From Methylobacterium sp. (GTDB lineage Bacteria; Pseudomonadota; Alphaproteobacteria; Rhizobiales; Beijerinckiaceae): a stretch of 6,503 bases of DNA. The notes below the pieces were generated by a model that searched no databases, had not been told where the DNA came from, and worked only from the letters and a program-made list of their open reading frames with translations. This document shows positions 1-5,543 of this stretch, one piece after another. Location of the stretch: assembly GCA_021154065.1 (NCBI GenBank), contig JAJKJG010000061.1, positions 1 through 6,503 of the forward strand, in the 5' to 3' direction. Position 1 is the first letter of the stretch; each line of letters begins with the position of its first letter. A program made the translations under genes and the position numbers.

Positions 1-667
1 CTGTCGTCGGTGAAGGCGATACCGCCGGTGGCGTAGACGAGCACGCGATCGAAGGCGTAGCCGACCCGGAGACGGGCGGTGGCGAACCAGTCGTTGCTGT
101 TGTTGCCGAGGCCGGAGCCGCCGTTGTTGAACAGGGCGACGTTGGAGCCGGTCACCGGCACGCCGACGATGCCGAAGCCCGGCGTCAGGAACGGCGCAAC
201 CGGGTTCGCGGCGAACAGGCCGCCATTGCCAAGGCCGAAGAAGCCCTTGTTGTTGCCGTCGTTGCCGCCCATCCACTGGATGTCGGCCTCGACACCGACC
301 ACGAAGCCCGAGCCCGGCGTGAACTGATAGTTGAAGCCGACCTGAGCGCCGCCGACGAAGCCGTCGCTGTTGCCCCCCTGCCGCCGAACCCGGTCGCCGG
401 GACGGCCGAGAACGGAGCCGCCGTGACGGGCGCCACCACGCCGGGCGCGGTGTCGACGAAGAGCGCGCCGGCGCCGAAGCAGCCAACGCAGTTGTTGTTG
501 TCGTCGTTGTTCCAGCCGTAGCCGGCGTTCACGCCGACATAGAAGCCAGTCCAGGTGAAGACCGGGACGGGCACGAAGACCGGGGGAGCGCGCCGCGGGA
601 GGTCCGCGGCCATAGCTCCGGCGGTGAAGCCCAAAAGGGCTACCGAGGAGAGCAGAAACTTTTTCAT
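1..667 (-). CDS. Omp25/Omp31-family outer-membrane beta-barrel protein, C-terminus cut by window edge, frameshifted at a C6 run
   Basis: This is a small surface barrel protein of the porin-like Omp25/31 family, common in Hyphomicrobiales and probably structural in the outer membrane. The start at 667 gives a signal peptide (MKKFLLSSVALLGFTAGAMA, cleavage before ADLP) and follows a GAGGG ribosome site (676-680) at 8 nt. An in-frame start at 703 would bury the signal peptide. Residues 39-52 read TWTGFYVGVNAGYG, the first-strand hallmark of the family. After residue 97 the frame is lost in the C run at 373-378. Shifting by one base restores family sequence to the window edge: GFVGGAQVGFNYQF, FVVGVEADIQWMGG, DWFATARLRVGYAFDRVLVYATGGIAF. 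Between the conserved strands lie Gly/Asn-rich stretches (DDNNNCVGC, GNDGNNKG), which look like loops. About 220 residues are visible and some barrel strands lie off the edge. The break could be a sequencing error, a true pseudogene or slippage. Family assignment is firm; a specific role is not. Confidence 0.85.
373..378. repeat. C6 homopolymer run at the frame break in the omp gene
   Basis: Six consecutive C on the plus strand (six G in the coding sense) sit where the omp reading frame breaks. Before the run the coding sense reads TGFGGR. After it, reading one base out of phase gives GNSDGFVGG and family-like sequence to the edge. One extra G, or two fewer, would make the gene continuous. 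This is what an indel in a homopolymer looks like. Confidence 0.75.
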
Positions 668-675
668 AGACGAGA

Positions 676-680
676 CCCTC
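676..680 (-). promoter_or_regulatory. Ribosome binding site of the omp gene
   Basis: GAGGG in the coding sense, 8 nt before the ATG at 667. It favours that start over the in-frame ATG at 703 and leaves a clean signal peptide at the N-terminus. Confidence 0.6.
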
Positions 681-688
681 GTTGTTTG

Positions 689-703
689 ATGGTCGTGGAC
701 CAT
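689..703. promoter_or_regulatory. Short perfect inverted repeat in the omp leader
   Basis: ATGGTC-GTG-GACCAT is a 6-bp perfect inverted repeat with a 3-nt centre, 22 bp upstream of the omp start. If transcribed it would form a small hairpin in the 5' leader; as DNA it could be half-sites for a dimeric regulator. It is short enough to arise by chance, so function is only a possibility. Confidence 0.3.
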
Positions 704-801
704 GCTTTTTCTAAGCCTGTCCGGTCGATTTTGCTGTCGTTTCCGTGCAACAGGTGGGCAAGAAGCGAGGCGCAGAGCGGCCGGGCGGTCCGGGACAGGG
801 C

Positions 802-813
802 TAACCTAGGTTA
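802..813. promoter_or_regulatory. 12-bp perfect palindrome TAACCTAGGTTA in the divergent intergenic region
   Basis: TAACCTAGGTTA equals its own reverse complement over 12 bases and contains CTAG, a tetramer usually scarce in proteobacterial genomes. It is AT-richer than its surroundings and lies between the divergently oriented omp and amidotransferase genes, 119 bp before the start codon at 933. The position suits an operator for a dimeric regulator acting on one or both genes. No regulator family was recognised from the motif. Confidence 0.4.
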
Positions 814-913
814 ACGTGTTTTCACGCATCCCTTTTTGCCCTGGAGACGGGCTCAAGCGGACGGGCGTCGCGCGGTTCGAACGATGCCAGCGTCCTGCCG
901 ACTCCGCTGGGCG

Positions 914-922
914 AAGGAGAGG
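914..922 (+). promoter_or_regulatory. Ribosome binding site of the amidotransferase gene
   Basis: AAGGAGAGG lies 10 nt before the ATG at 933. It is a near-consensus Shine-Dalgarno and decides that start over the longer in-frame ATG at 816, whose extra 39 residues (Arg- and Cys-containing) match nothing in the family. Confidence 0.7.
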
Positions 923-932
923 TTTCACGCCC

Positions 933-1799
933 ATGGCAGCCCTGCGGATTCTGGTCGTCGAGGGCAACACGCGCCCGGCGCGGGAGCGCCATGCCGACGC
1001 CTATGGGCTGACGCCCGCCGCCTCCTATGCGGCGGTGCTGCAGGAGATCGAGCCCGGCATCCTGTGCGACATCGCGCTGCCGGCCGACGCCGGCGCGAAC
1101 CTGCCGGACGCGGCGGGACTCGAATCATATGACGGCGTCGTGCTGACCGGCTCGGCGCTCAACATCTACGACGCGACGCCCGAGATCATGCGCCAGGTCG
1201 AGCTCATGCGGTCGGTGTTCGCGTCGCGCACGCCCGCCTTCGGCTCGTGCTGGGGCATCCAGGTCGGGGCGGTCGCGGCGGGCGGCGACGTGCGCCGCAA
1301 TCCGCGCGGCCGCGAGGTCGGCTTCGCCCGCAACATCGCGCCGACCGATGCCGGGCGCCTCCACCCGATGCTCGCCGGGCGCCCGGCGGCCTATGACGCC
1401 CCGACGACCCACCTCGACGTCGTCGCCATACCGCCGGGGGATTGCACGGTGCTGGCCGGAAATCGCATGGCCGCGATCCAGGCGGCCGAGATCCGCGTCG
1501 GCGGCGCGGCGCTCTGGGGCGTGCAGTACCATCCCGAGTTCACGCTCGCCGAGATCGGGACGATCATCGACCGCCGCCGGCAGCTGCTCGTCGACGAGGG
1601 CTTCTTCCCGACGCTCGAGGCCGGGTCGGCCTATGTCGCCGAGCTCAAGACGCTCCACGCCGACCCGGCGCGCCGCGACCTCGCCTGGCGACATGGGCTC
1701 GACGACGAGGTGCTCGACCCGGTCCGGCGCACCGCCGAAATCCGTAGCTTCATCGCGCACCGGGTGAAGCCGGAGAAAAGCCGCCGCGGGAGGGCGTGA
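933..1799 (+). CDS. Type 1 (class I, GMP-synthase-like) glutamine amidotransferase
   Basis: A stand-alone class I glutamine amidotransferase domain, 288 residues and predicted cytoplasmic. Enzymes of this fold hydrolyse glutamine and hand the ammonia to a synthase partner, or act as related gamma-glutamyl hydrolases. The nucleophile is Cys106 in GSCWGIQ, and His200 and Glu202 in VQYHPEF complete the triad. The segment YDGVVLTGSALNIYD (67-80) precedes them as in GMP-synthase-type domains. The ATP-pyrophosphatase domain of GuaA is absent, so this is not GMP synthase itself, and no synthase partner is visible nearby. About 85 residues follow the triad and look helical and charged (DRRRQLLVDEGFF, AEIRSFIAHRV), longer than a bare GATase domain. 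A gene starting 97 bp downstream on the same strand encodes a MuiA-like envelope protein; a functional link is not established. The substrate is unknown. Confidence 0.88.
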   Translation: MAALRILVVEGNTRPARERHADAYGLTPAASYAAVLQEIEPGILCDIALPADAGANLPDAAGLESYDGVVLTGSALNIYDATPEIMRQVELMRSVFASRTPAFGSCWGIQVGAVAAGGDVRRNPRGREVGFARNIAPTDAGRLHPMLAGRPAAYDAPTTHLDVVAIPPGDCTVLAGNRMAAIQAAEIRVGGAALWGVQYHPEFTLAEIGTIIDRRRQLLVDEGFFPTLEAGSAYVAELKTLHADPARRDLAWRHGLDDEVLDPVRRTAEIRSFIAHRVKPEKSRRGRA

Positions 1800-1883
1800 T
1801 TCGCCCCTCTCCTCGTCGGCGGCAGCGGTGGCGGCGCCCCAACCAACCCGCATTCGGGCCGCGACCTCGGAAAGCTTCGGCAT

Positions 1884-1890
1884 AAGGGGA
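1884..1890 (+). promoter_or_regulatory. Ribosome binding site of the MuiA-like gene
   Basis: AAGGGGA lies 6 nt before the ATG at 1897. It supports that start over the upstream in-frame GTG at 1828, which would put 23 residues ahead of the signal peptide. Confidence 0.65.
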
Positions 1891-1896
1891 CCGCCC

Positions 1897-3579
1897 ATGC
1901 ACCGCCGTCTCGCCAGCCTCGCCATCGCCGGCGTCATCGTCGCGCCCGGTCTCGGGCTTGCGGCCGATGTCGAGCTCGCCTCGCGAATCGACCGCGTCAC
2001 GGTGTTTCCCGACGCCGCGGTGGTGACGCGGATGGCGGCGCTCGACCTTCCGGCCGGCGCCTCGGCGCTCGTCCTGCGCGGCCTGCCGGCGAGCCTCGAT
2101 CCGGCCTCGATCCGGGTCGAGGGCGAGGGCTCGTCCGGTTTTGCGATCGGCGGCATCGACGTGCGCGCGACGCCGGGCGAGGCGAAGCCCGTCATCGACG
2201 CCGAGCTCGAGCGCCGGCTCAAGGCGTTGCGCGACGAGCGCGAGAGCGTCCAGGGCCGAATCGCCGCGACCCAGGGCAAGAAGGCGGCGATCGAGCGCTA
2301 CGCCCAGGCGAGCCCCGAGAAGCTCGGGCCCGAGGCAAAGCCGCTCGACGTCGGCCAGTGGCAGGTCGCCTGGGAGGCGATCGGCAGCGGCTTGTCGACT
2401 GTCAACGAGGAGCTGCGCGCGCTCGGTGCGCGGGCGCGGGATCTCGATGCCGAGATCGCGGCGCTCGAGCGCGCCCGGCCGCAGCCGATCCGCCCCGGCG
2501 CGCCGCGCCGCGACGTCGTCGTCGCGGTCGAGACCGCGGCGGCGGTGAAGGGCGGGCTGCGGGTCAGCTACCGCGTCGCCGGCGCCGGCTGGGCGCCGCT
2601 CTACGACGCCCGCCTCGAGACCGGCGCCAAGGAGGCAAAGCCGGCGCTCGAGCTCGTCCGCCGGGCGCAGGTCCAGCAGCGCACCGGCGAGGATTGGAGC
2701 GACGTCGCGCTCAGCGTGTCGACGGTGCGCATCAACCGCGGCGCCACCGCGCCCGACCTGCCGCCGCTGCAGGTCGCCTTCTACGAGCCGCCGCCGCCGA
2801 TCGCCGCCGGCCGCCCGGCGACGATGAGCCGTTCGATGGAATCGCGCGACCAGCTGCGGGCCGAAGCGCCGGCGGCCGCCGCCCCGGCGCTCGCCAAGGC
2901 CGAGGAGGTGCAGGCGAGCGTCGAAGCGACCGCGTTCCAGGCGACCTTCGCCGTGCCCGGCCGAGTCACGGTGCCGCAGGATGCGACGAAGAGCTTCGTC
3001 CTGGGCAAGCGCAGCCTCGCGCCGGCGCTCCTCGTCAAGGCGGCGCCGGTCGTCGACGAGACCGCCTATCTCGAGGCGTCCTTCGTCAACGACGACGAGG
3101 CGCCGCTCCTGCCCGGCGAGGTCGCGATCCACCGCGACGGCGCCTATGTCGGCAAGGCGCGGGTGAAGCTTACGGCGCCGGGCGACGCGGTCGAGCTCGG
3201 CTTCGGCGCCGACGACAAGGTCAAGGTGACGCGGGTGCCGCTGCGCCGGCGCGAGAACGAGCCGTCCTGGATCGGCCAGACCAAGACCGACCTGCGCGAG
3301 TTCAAGACCACGGTGAAGAACCTCCACGCGCAGCCGATCCGCATCACCGTCGTCGACCGGCTGCCGTTCTCGGAGAACGCCGCGATCCAGGTCGAGCAGC
3401 TGCGCGAGACGACGCCGCCGACCGAGAAGCAGGTCGGCGACAAGCGCGGCGTCATGGCCTGGAGCTGGGATTATGCGCCCGGCGAGCAGAAGGAGATCCG
3501 CCTCGCCTACCGGCTGAAATGGCCGGCCGACCGCGACGTCACCTTCGAGCCGAAGCCGATCGCGCCGCCGCGCTCGTAA
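1897..3579 (+). CDS. Mucoidy inhibitor MuiA-like protein (DUF4140 and DUF4139 domains), exported
   Basis: A 560-residue exported protein of the DUF4139 family, named after MuiA, a factor that lowers mucoid (exopolysaccharide) growth when expressed; the molecular activity is not known. Residues 1-22 are a signal peptide (MHRRLASLAIAGVIVAPGLGLA, cut before ADVE). The DUF4140 domain starts near residue 30 with RVTVFPDAAVVTR and continues to LVLRGLPASLDPASIRVEGEG. Two charged helical, coiled-coil-like stretches follow (about 95-125 and 160-195, e.g. ELERRLKALRDERESV and LRALGARARDLDAEIAALE). The DUF4139 domain runs from about 210 to the end, with YRVAGAGWAPLYDARL, QQRTGEDWSDVALSVST and the closing APGEQKEIRLAYRLKWPAD. 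An Ala-rich, low-complexity insert lies at about 300-350. The length is usual for the family and no transmembrane helix follows the signal, so periplasmic or envelope-associated placement is likely. It sits between an amidotransferase gene and a barrel gene on the same strand. Family assignment is firm; function is inferred. Confidence 0.9.
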   Translation: MHRRLASLAIAGVIVAPGLGLAADVELASRIDRVTVFPDAAVVTRMAALDLPAGASALVLRGLPASLDPASIRVEGEGSSGFAIGGIDVRATPGEAKPVIDAELERRLKALRDERESVQGRIAATQGKKAAIERYAQASPEKLGPEAKPLDVGQWQVAWEAIGSGLSTVNEELRALGARARDLDAEIAALERARPQPIRPGAPRRDVVVAVETAAAVKGGLRVSYRVAGAGWAPLYDARLETGAKEAKPALELVRRAQVQQRTGEDWSDVALSVSTVRINRGATAPDLPPLQVAFYEPPPPIAAGRPATMSRSMESRDQLRAEAPAAAAPALAKAEEVQASVEATAFQATFAVPGRVTVPQDATKSFVLGKRSLAPALLVKAAPVVDETAYLEASFVNDDEAPLLPGEVAIHRDGAYVGKARVKLTAPGDAVELGFGADDKVKVTRVPLRRRENEPSWIGQTKTDLREFKTTVKNLHAQPIRITVVDRLPFSENAAIQVEQLRETTPPTEKQVGDKRGVMAWSWDYAPGEQKEIRLAYRLKWPADRDVTFEPKPIAPPRS

Positions 3580-3668
3580 GCCGGCGACGCTGTGGCTTTC
3601 GCGTACTCGCGGGCAAGCCGCCGACGACTTACGAAAGGAACGTTCGCGCCGAGAACCGGGGTGGGTTG

Positions 3669-4703
3669 ATGCGAAAGTGGGGCTTTGTCGCGGTCGCGAT
3701 CGCGATCGCCGGCTGCGCCGGGCTATCGCCGCCGGCTCTCGCGGACGACGACGAACCCGGCGCCGGCGCTCACGGCGCCGATCGCGACAAAGCCGTCGAG
3801 ACCGAGAATATCTTCGGCTTCACGGCCGGCTCCGACACCGGCGACGCCAATGGCAAGGGCCTGTCGGCCGAGGCGACGCCGCGGATCGGCAAGCGCATCG
3901 GCGCCTACCGGGCGCTCGACACGAAGACCGAGTTCGGCTTCGGCGTCACCGACGACTTCAACATGTCGTTCTCGGCGCTCGGCGACTGCCACCGCATCCG
4001 CAACGTGCCCGAGTTCGACGACGTCGGCGGGCGCTGCGCCTTCAACGGCTTCGGCACCCAGGTCCGCTGGCGCTTCCTCGACCGCAGCAAGGGCCCGTTC
4101 GGCCTCACGCTGCAGCTCGAGCCGAGCTTCGCGTCGCGGATCGATGGCGGGTCGGGGCTCGCCGGCCGCGGCGTCGGCGCCGAGAACAAGCTGATCTTCG
4201 ACCGCGAGCTCGTGCCCGGCGTCCTCTTTGGCGCGGTGAACCTGCTCTACGACGTCGCGCGCTTCCGCGAGCGCAACGCGCTCGCGTCGGAGCGCGGCGG
4301 CAGGCCCGGCGTGAGCGCGGCGCTCGCCGTGCAGGTCGCGCCGAAGGTCCTTCTCGGCGCCGAGGCGCGCTACCAACGCACCTATGAAGGTCTGTCGCTC
4401 AGCCGCTACAGCGGCGACGCGTTCTTTGTCGGACCGACGCTGTTCGCGCAGTCGGGGAATGTCTGGCTCTCCGCCGCCTGGAACGTCCAGGTCGCGGGCC
4501 GCGAGGCGGTGAACCGCCCCGAGCGCGCCGCCGCCATCGTCGAGGCTTCAAACGCGACCGCCGATGCGCTTGCCGCCGCGCTCGCGGCCGGCGAGGAGCC
4601 GCCGGCGCCGGTCGCACCCGACCTGCCGCTCCGGCACCGCCGCCTGAACCTCAAGGATTTCGAGCGCCACCAGGTAAAGCTCAAGGTCGGCTTCGACTTC
4701 TAG
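3669..4703 (+). CDS. Exported outer-membrane beta-barrel-like protein of unknown function
   Basis: A 344-residue protein not recognised to a named function. The N-terminus MRKWGFVAVAIAIAGC is an export signal that can be read two ways: a lipobox I-A-G-C at residues 13-16 (lipoprotein), or signal peptidase I cleavage after PPALA (residue 25, before DDDE). The rest is rich in alternating polar and aromatic strands (TEFGFGVTDDFNMSFSAL, GTQVRWRFLDRS, GLTLQLEPSFASRI, VWLSAAWNVQVAG) and the chain ends HQVKLKVGFDF. A C-terminal Phe with alternating hydrophobics is the usual outer-membrane barrel insertion signal. Two cysteines, C107 and C123, could form a disulfide in a loop. An Ala/Pro-rich stretch (about 290-320) precedes the last strand. 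The opening pattern ENIFGFTAGSDTG…ALDTKTEFGFGVTDDF recalls barrel proteins listed as DUF6662, from memory only. The ATG at 3669 follows a G-rich stretch (GGGGTGGG) rather than a clear ribosome site. It lies 89 bp after the MuiA-like gene. Confidence 0.8.
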   Translation: MRKWGFVAVAIAIAGCAGLSPPALADDDEPGAGAHGADRDKAVETENIFGFTAGSDTGDANGKGLSAEATPRIGKRIGAYRALDTKTEFGFGVTDDFNMSFSALGDCHRIRNVPEFDDVGGRCAFNGFGTQVRWRFLDRSKGPFGLTLQLEPSFASRIDGGSGLAGRGVGAENKLIFDRELVPGVLFGAVNLLYDVARFRERNALASERGGRPGVSAALAVQVAPKVLLGAEARYQRTYEGLSLSRYSGDAFFVGPTLFAQSGNVWLSAAWNVQVAGREAVNRPERAAAIVEASNATADALAAALAAGEEPPAPVAPDLPLRHRRLNLKDFERHQVKLKVGFDF

Positions 4704-4709
4704 CGCGAA

Positions 4710-4859
4710 ATCCGCTCGGACGGATGCTGGCCGAGTCGTCGCTCCTCCTCCCCCACAAGGGGGGAGGGGAATTGCGCGCCGGCTTTGTGTGAATCCGATC
4801 GCCCGCAAGGGTGAGGGAACGCGTCGCCGCTTTGCGGCGCTGCTTCAGTCCGAGCGGAT
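4710..4859. repeat. 150-bp segment bounded by 12-bp perfect inverted repeats, with internal hairpins (candidate intergenic palindromic element)
   Basis: ATCCGCTCGGAC (4710-4721) and GTCCGAGCGGAT (4848-4859) are exact reverse complements. Between them lie three hairpins: a 10-bp stem (4745-4769), a 6-bp stem with one G-U pair and a GCAA loop (4799-4814), and CGCCGC-TTT-GCGGCG (4825-4839). The outer repeats could close these into one multi-branched fold, in DNA or RNA. No open frame or target-site duplication is evident. The architecture resembles non-coding intergenic repeat families (REP/RIME-type, or small MITEs) of alphaproteobacteria, but copy number cannot be seen from one window. Confidence 0.5.
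4745..4769. terminator. Candidate bidirectional terminator hairpin
   Basis: The stem pairs 4745-4754 with 4760-4769 around the loop ACAAG: ten base pairs with one wobble, mostly C-G. It lies 41 bp after the stop of the barrel gene and between convergent genes, where a two-way terminator is expected. No T-run follows on either strand, so an intrinsic terminator of the standard kind is not assured. The hairpin may instead be part of the surrounding inverted-repeat element. Confidence 0.45.
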
Positions 4860-4875
4860 CATGCTCTCTAACGGC

Positions 4876-4897
4876 CGCAACCCGGCACGCGGTTGCG
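4876..4897 (-). terminator. Hairpin downstream of the VOC-family gene
   Basis: CGCAACC (4876-4882) and GGTTGCG (4891-4897) form a 7-bp perfect stem with an 8-nt loop, 33 bp beyond the minus-strand stop at 4931. The position fits transcript termination or 3'-end protection for that gene. No T-tract follows, so the role is tentative. Confidence 0.3.
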
Positions 4898-4930
4898 AAC
4901 TGATCCGTGGCTCTGCGCCAGGGTGGATCG

Positions 4931-5404
4931 TCAGCCGCGCCGCGCTGCCTTGATCGCGGCGATGTCGATCTTCTTCATCTCCATCATGGCATCGAAGGCG
5001 CGCTTGGCTTCATCGCCGCCCGCCGCCACCGCCTCGGTCAGCACGCGCGGCGTGATCTGCCAGGAGATGCCCCACTTGTCCTTGCACCAGCCGCAGGCGC
5101 TCTCCTGGCCACCATTGCCGACGATCGCGTTCCAGTACCGGTCGGTCTCTTCCTGATCGTCGGTGGCGATCTGGAACGAGAACGCTTCGTTGTGCTTGAA
5201 GACGGGACCGCCGTTGAGGCCGATGCAGGGTATTCCGGCGACCGTAAATTCGACCGTCAGCACATCGCCTTTCTTTCCGGACGGGTAGTCGCTGGGCGCG
5301 CGGTGGACGGCGCCCACCGCGCTGTCCGGAAACGTCTCGGCGTAGAAGCGGGCCGCAGCCTCGGCGTCCTTGTCATACCAAACGTAGATCGTGTTCTTGG
5401 CCAT
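4931..5404 (-). CDS. VOC-family protein, PhnB-like (3-demethylubiquinone-9 3-methyltransferase-type domain)
   Basis: A 157-residue cytoplasmic protein of the vicinal-oxygen-chelate superfamily, in the PhnB-like branch whose Pfam domain is labelled 3-dmu-9_3-mt. That label is historical and methyltransferase activity should not be inferred. Typical family segments are YDKDAEAAARFYAETFPDS (10-28), GIPCIGLNGGPVFKHNEAFSF (57-77), EETDRYWNAIV (85-95) and CGWCKDKWGISWQITP (104-119), plus the short helical tail FDAMMEMKKIDIAAI (137-151). The length is complete for the family. The start at 5404 has AAGGA (5411-5415) 6 nt upstream. It is transcribed away from the superoxide dismutase gene across a 139-bp divergent gap and converges on the barrel gene. 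The substrate is unknown. Family assignment is firm. Confidence 0.88.
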   Translation of the reverse strand: MAKNTIYVWYDKDAEAAARFYAETFPDSAVGAVHRAPSDYPSGKKGDVLTVEFTVAGIPCIGLNGGPVFKHNEAFSFQIATDDQEETDRYWNAIVGNGGQESACGWCKDKWGISWQITPRVLTEAVAAGGDEAKRAFDAMMEMKKIDIAAIKAARRG

Positions 5405-5530
5405 TGCCGGTCCTTTTGCGCTTTCCAGATCGATTCACGCGCTCCTTTATCGGATTTTCGACGGCCAGCCAGCGGCTCGCCCACCGGCATGCGCTTTGTG
5501 CGCGAAACCGCTATGGTCCGCGCTTGTCCC

Positions 5531-5540
5531 AAGGGAGGAA
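5531..5540 (+). promoter_or_regulatory. Ribosome binding site of the superoxide dismutase gene
   Basis: AAGGGAGGAA ends 3 nt before the ATG at 5544, with its GGAGG core 5 nt from that ATG. It sets this start over the upstream in-frame start at 5391, which would overlap the divergent VOC gene and hide the twin-arginine signal. Confidence 0.7.
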
Positions 5541-5543
5541 TCG

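Noticed and set aside
79..327. An 82-codon plus-strand frame, Pro/Leu-rich, opposite the omp gene
   Set aside because: It is the complement of the Gly/Asn-rich loop region of the omp gene; no ribosome site or family pattern.
816..932. An N-terminal extension of the amidotransferase from an ATG at 816
   Set aside because: The extra residues resemble no family N-terminus, and a strong ribosome site (914-922) precedes the ATG at 933.
1125..2279. A 384-codon minus-strand frame over the amidotransferase and the start of the MuiA-like gene
   Set aside because: Low-complexity, Arg/Ala-rich composition crossing two well-supported genes and their gap; a compositional shadow.
1750..3327. A 525-codon open frame on the minus strand opposite the MuiA-like gene
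   Set aside because: It is Arg/Leu/Gly/Ala-rich with no recognisable domain. Such antisense frames are expected opposite GC-rich genes, and the plus-strand gene has clear domains and a signal peptide.
2358..3668. A long open frame, in the same phase as the barrel gene, reaching back through the MuiA-like gene
   Set aside because: This part is an Arg/Gly/Ala-rich shadow of the MuiA-like gene. The real barrel protein begins at 3669 with a signal peptide, so this is not a fusion.
5391..5543. An N-terminal extension of the superoxide dismutase from 5391
   Set aside because: It would overlap the VOC gene start and bury the twin-arginine signal; a consensus ribosome site fits the ATG at 5544.
5405..5543. 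Promoters for the divergent VOC and superoxide dismutase genes (for example TATGGT at 5512-5517)
   Set aside because: Promoters must be near here, but no -35/-10 pair with acceptable spacing could be found by eye, so none is called.
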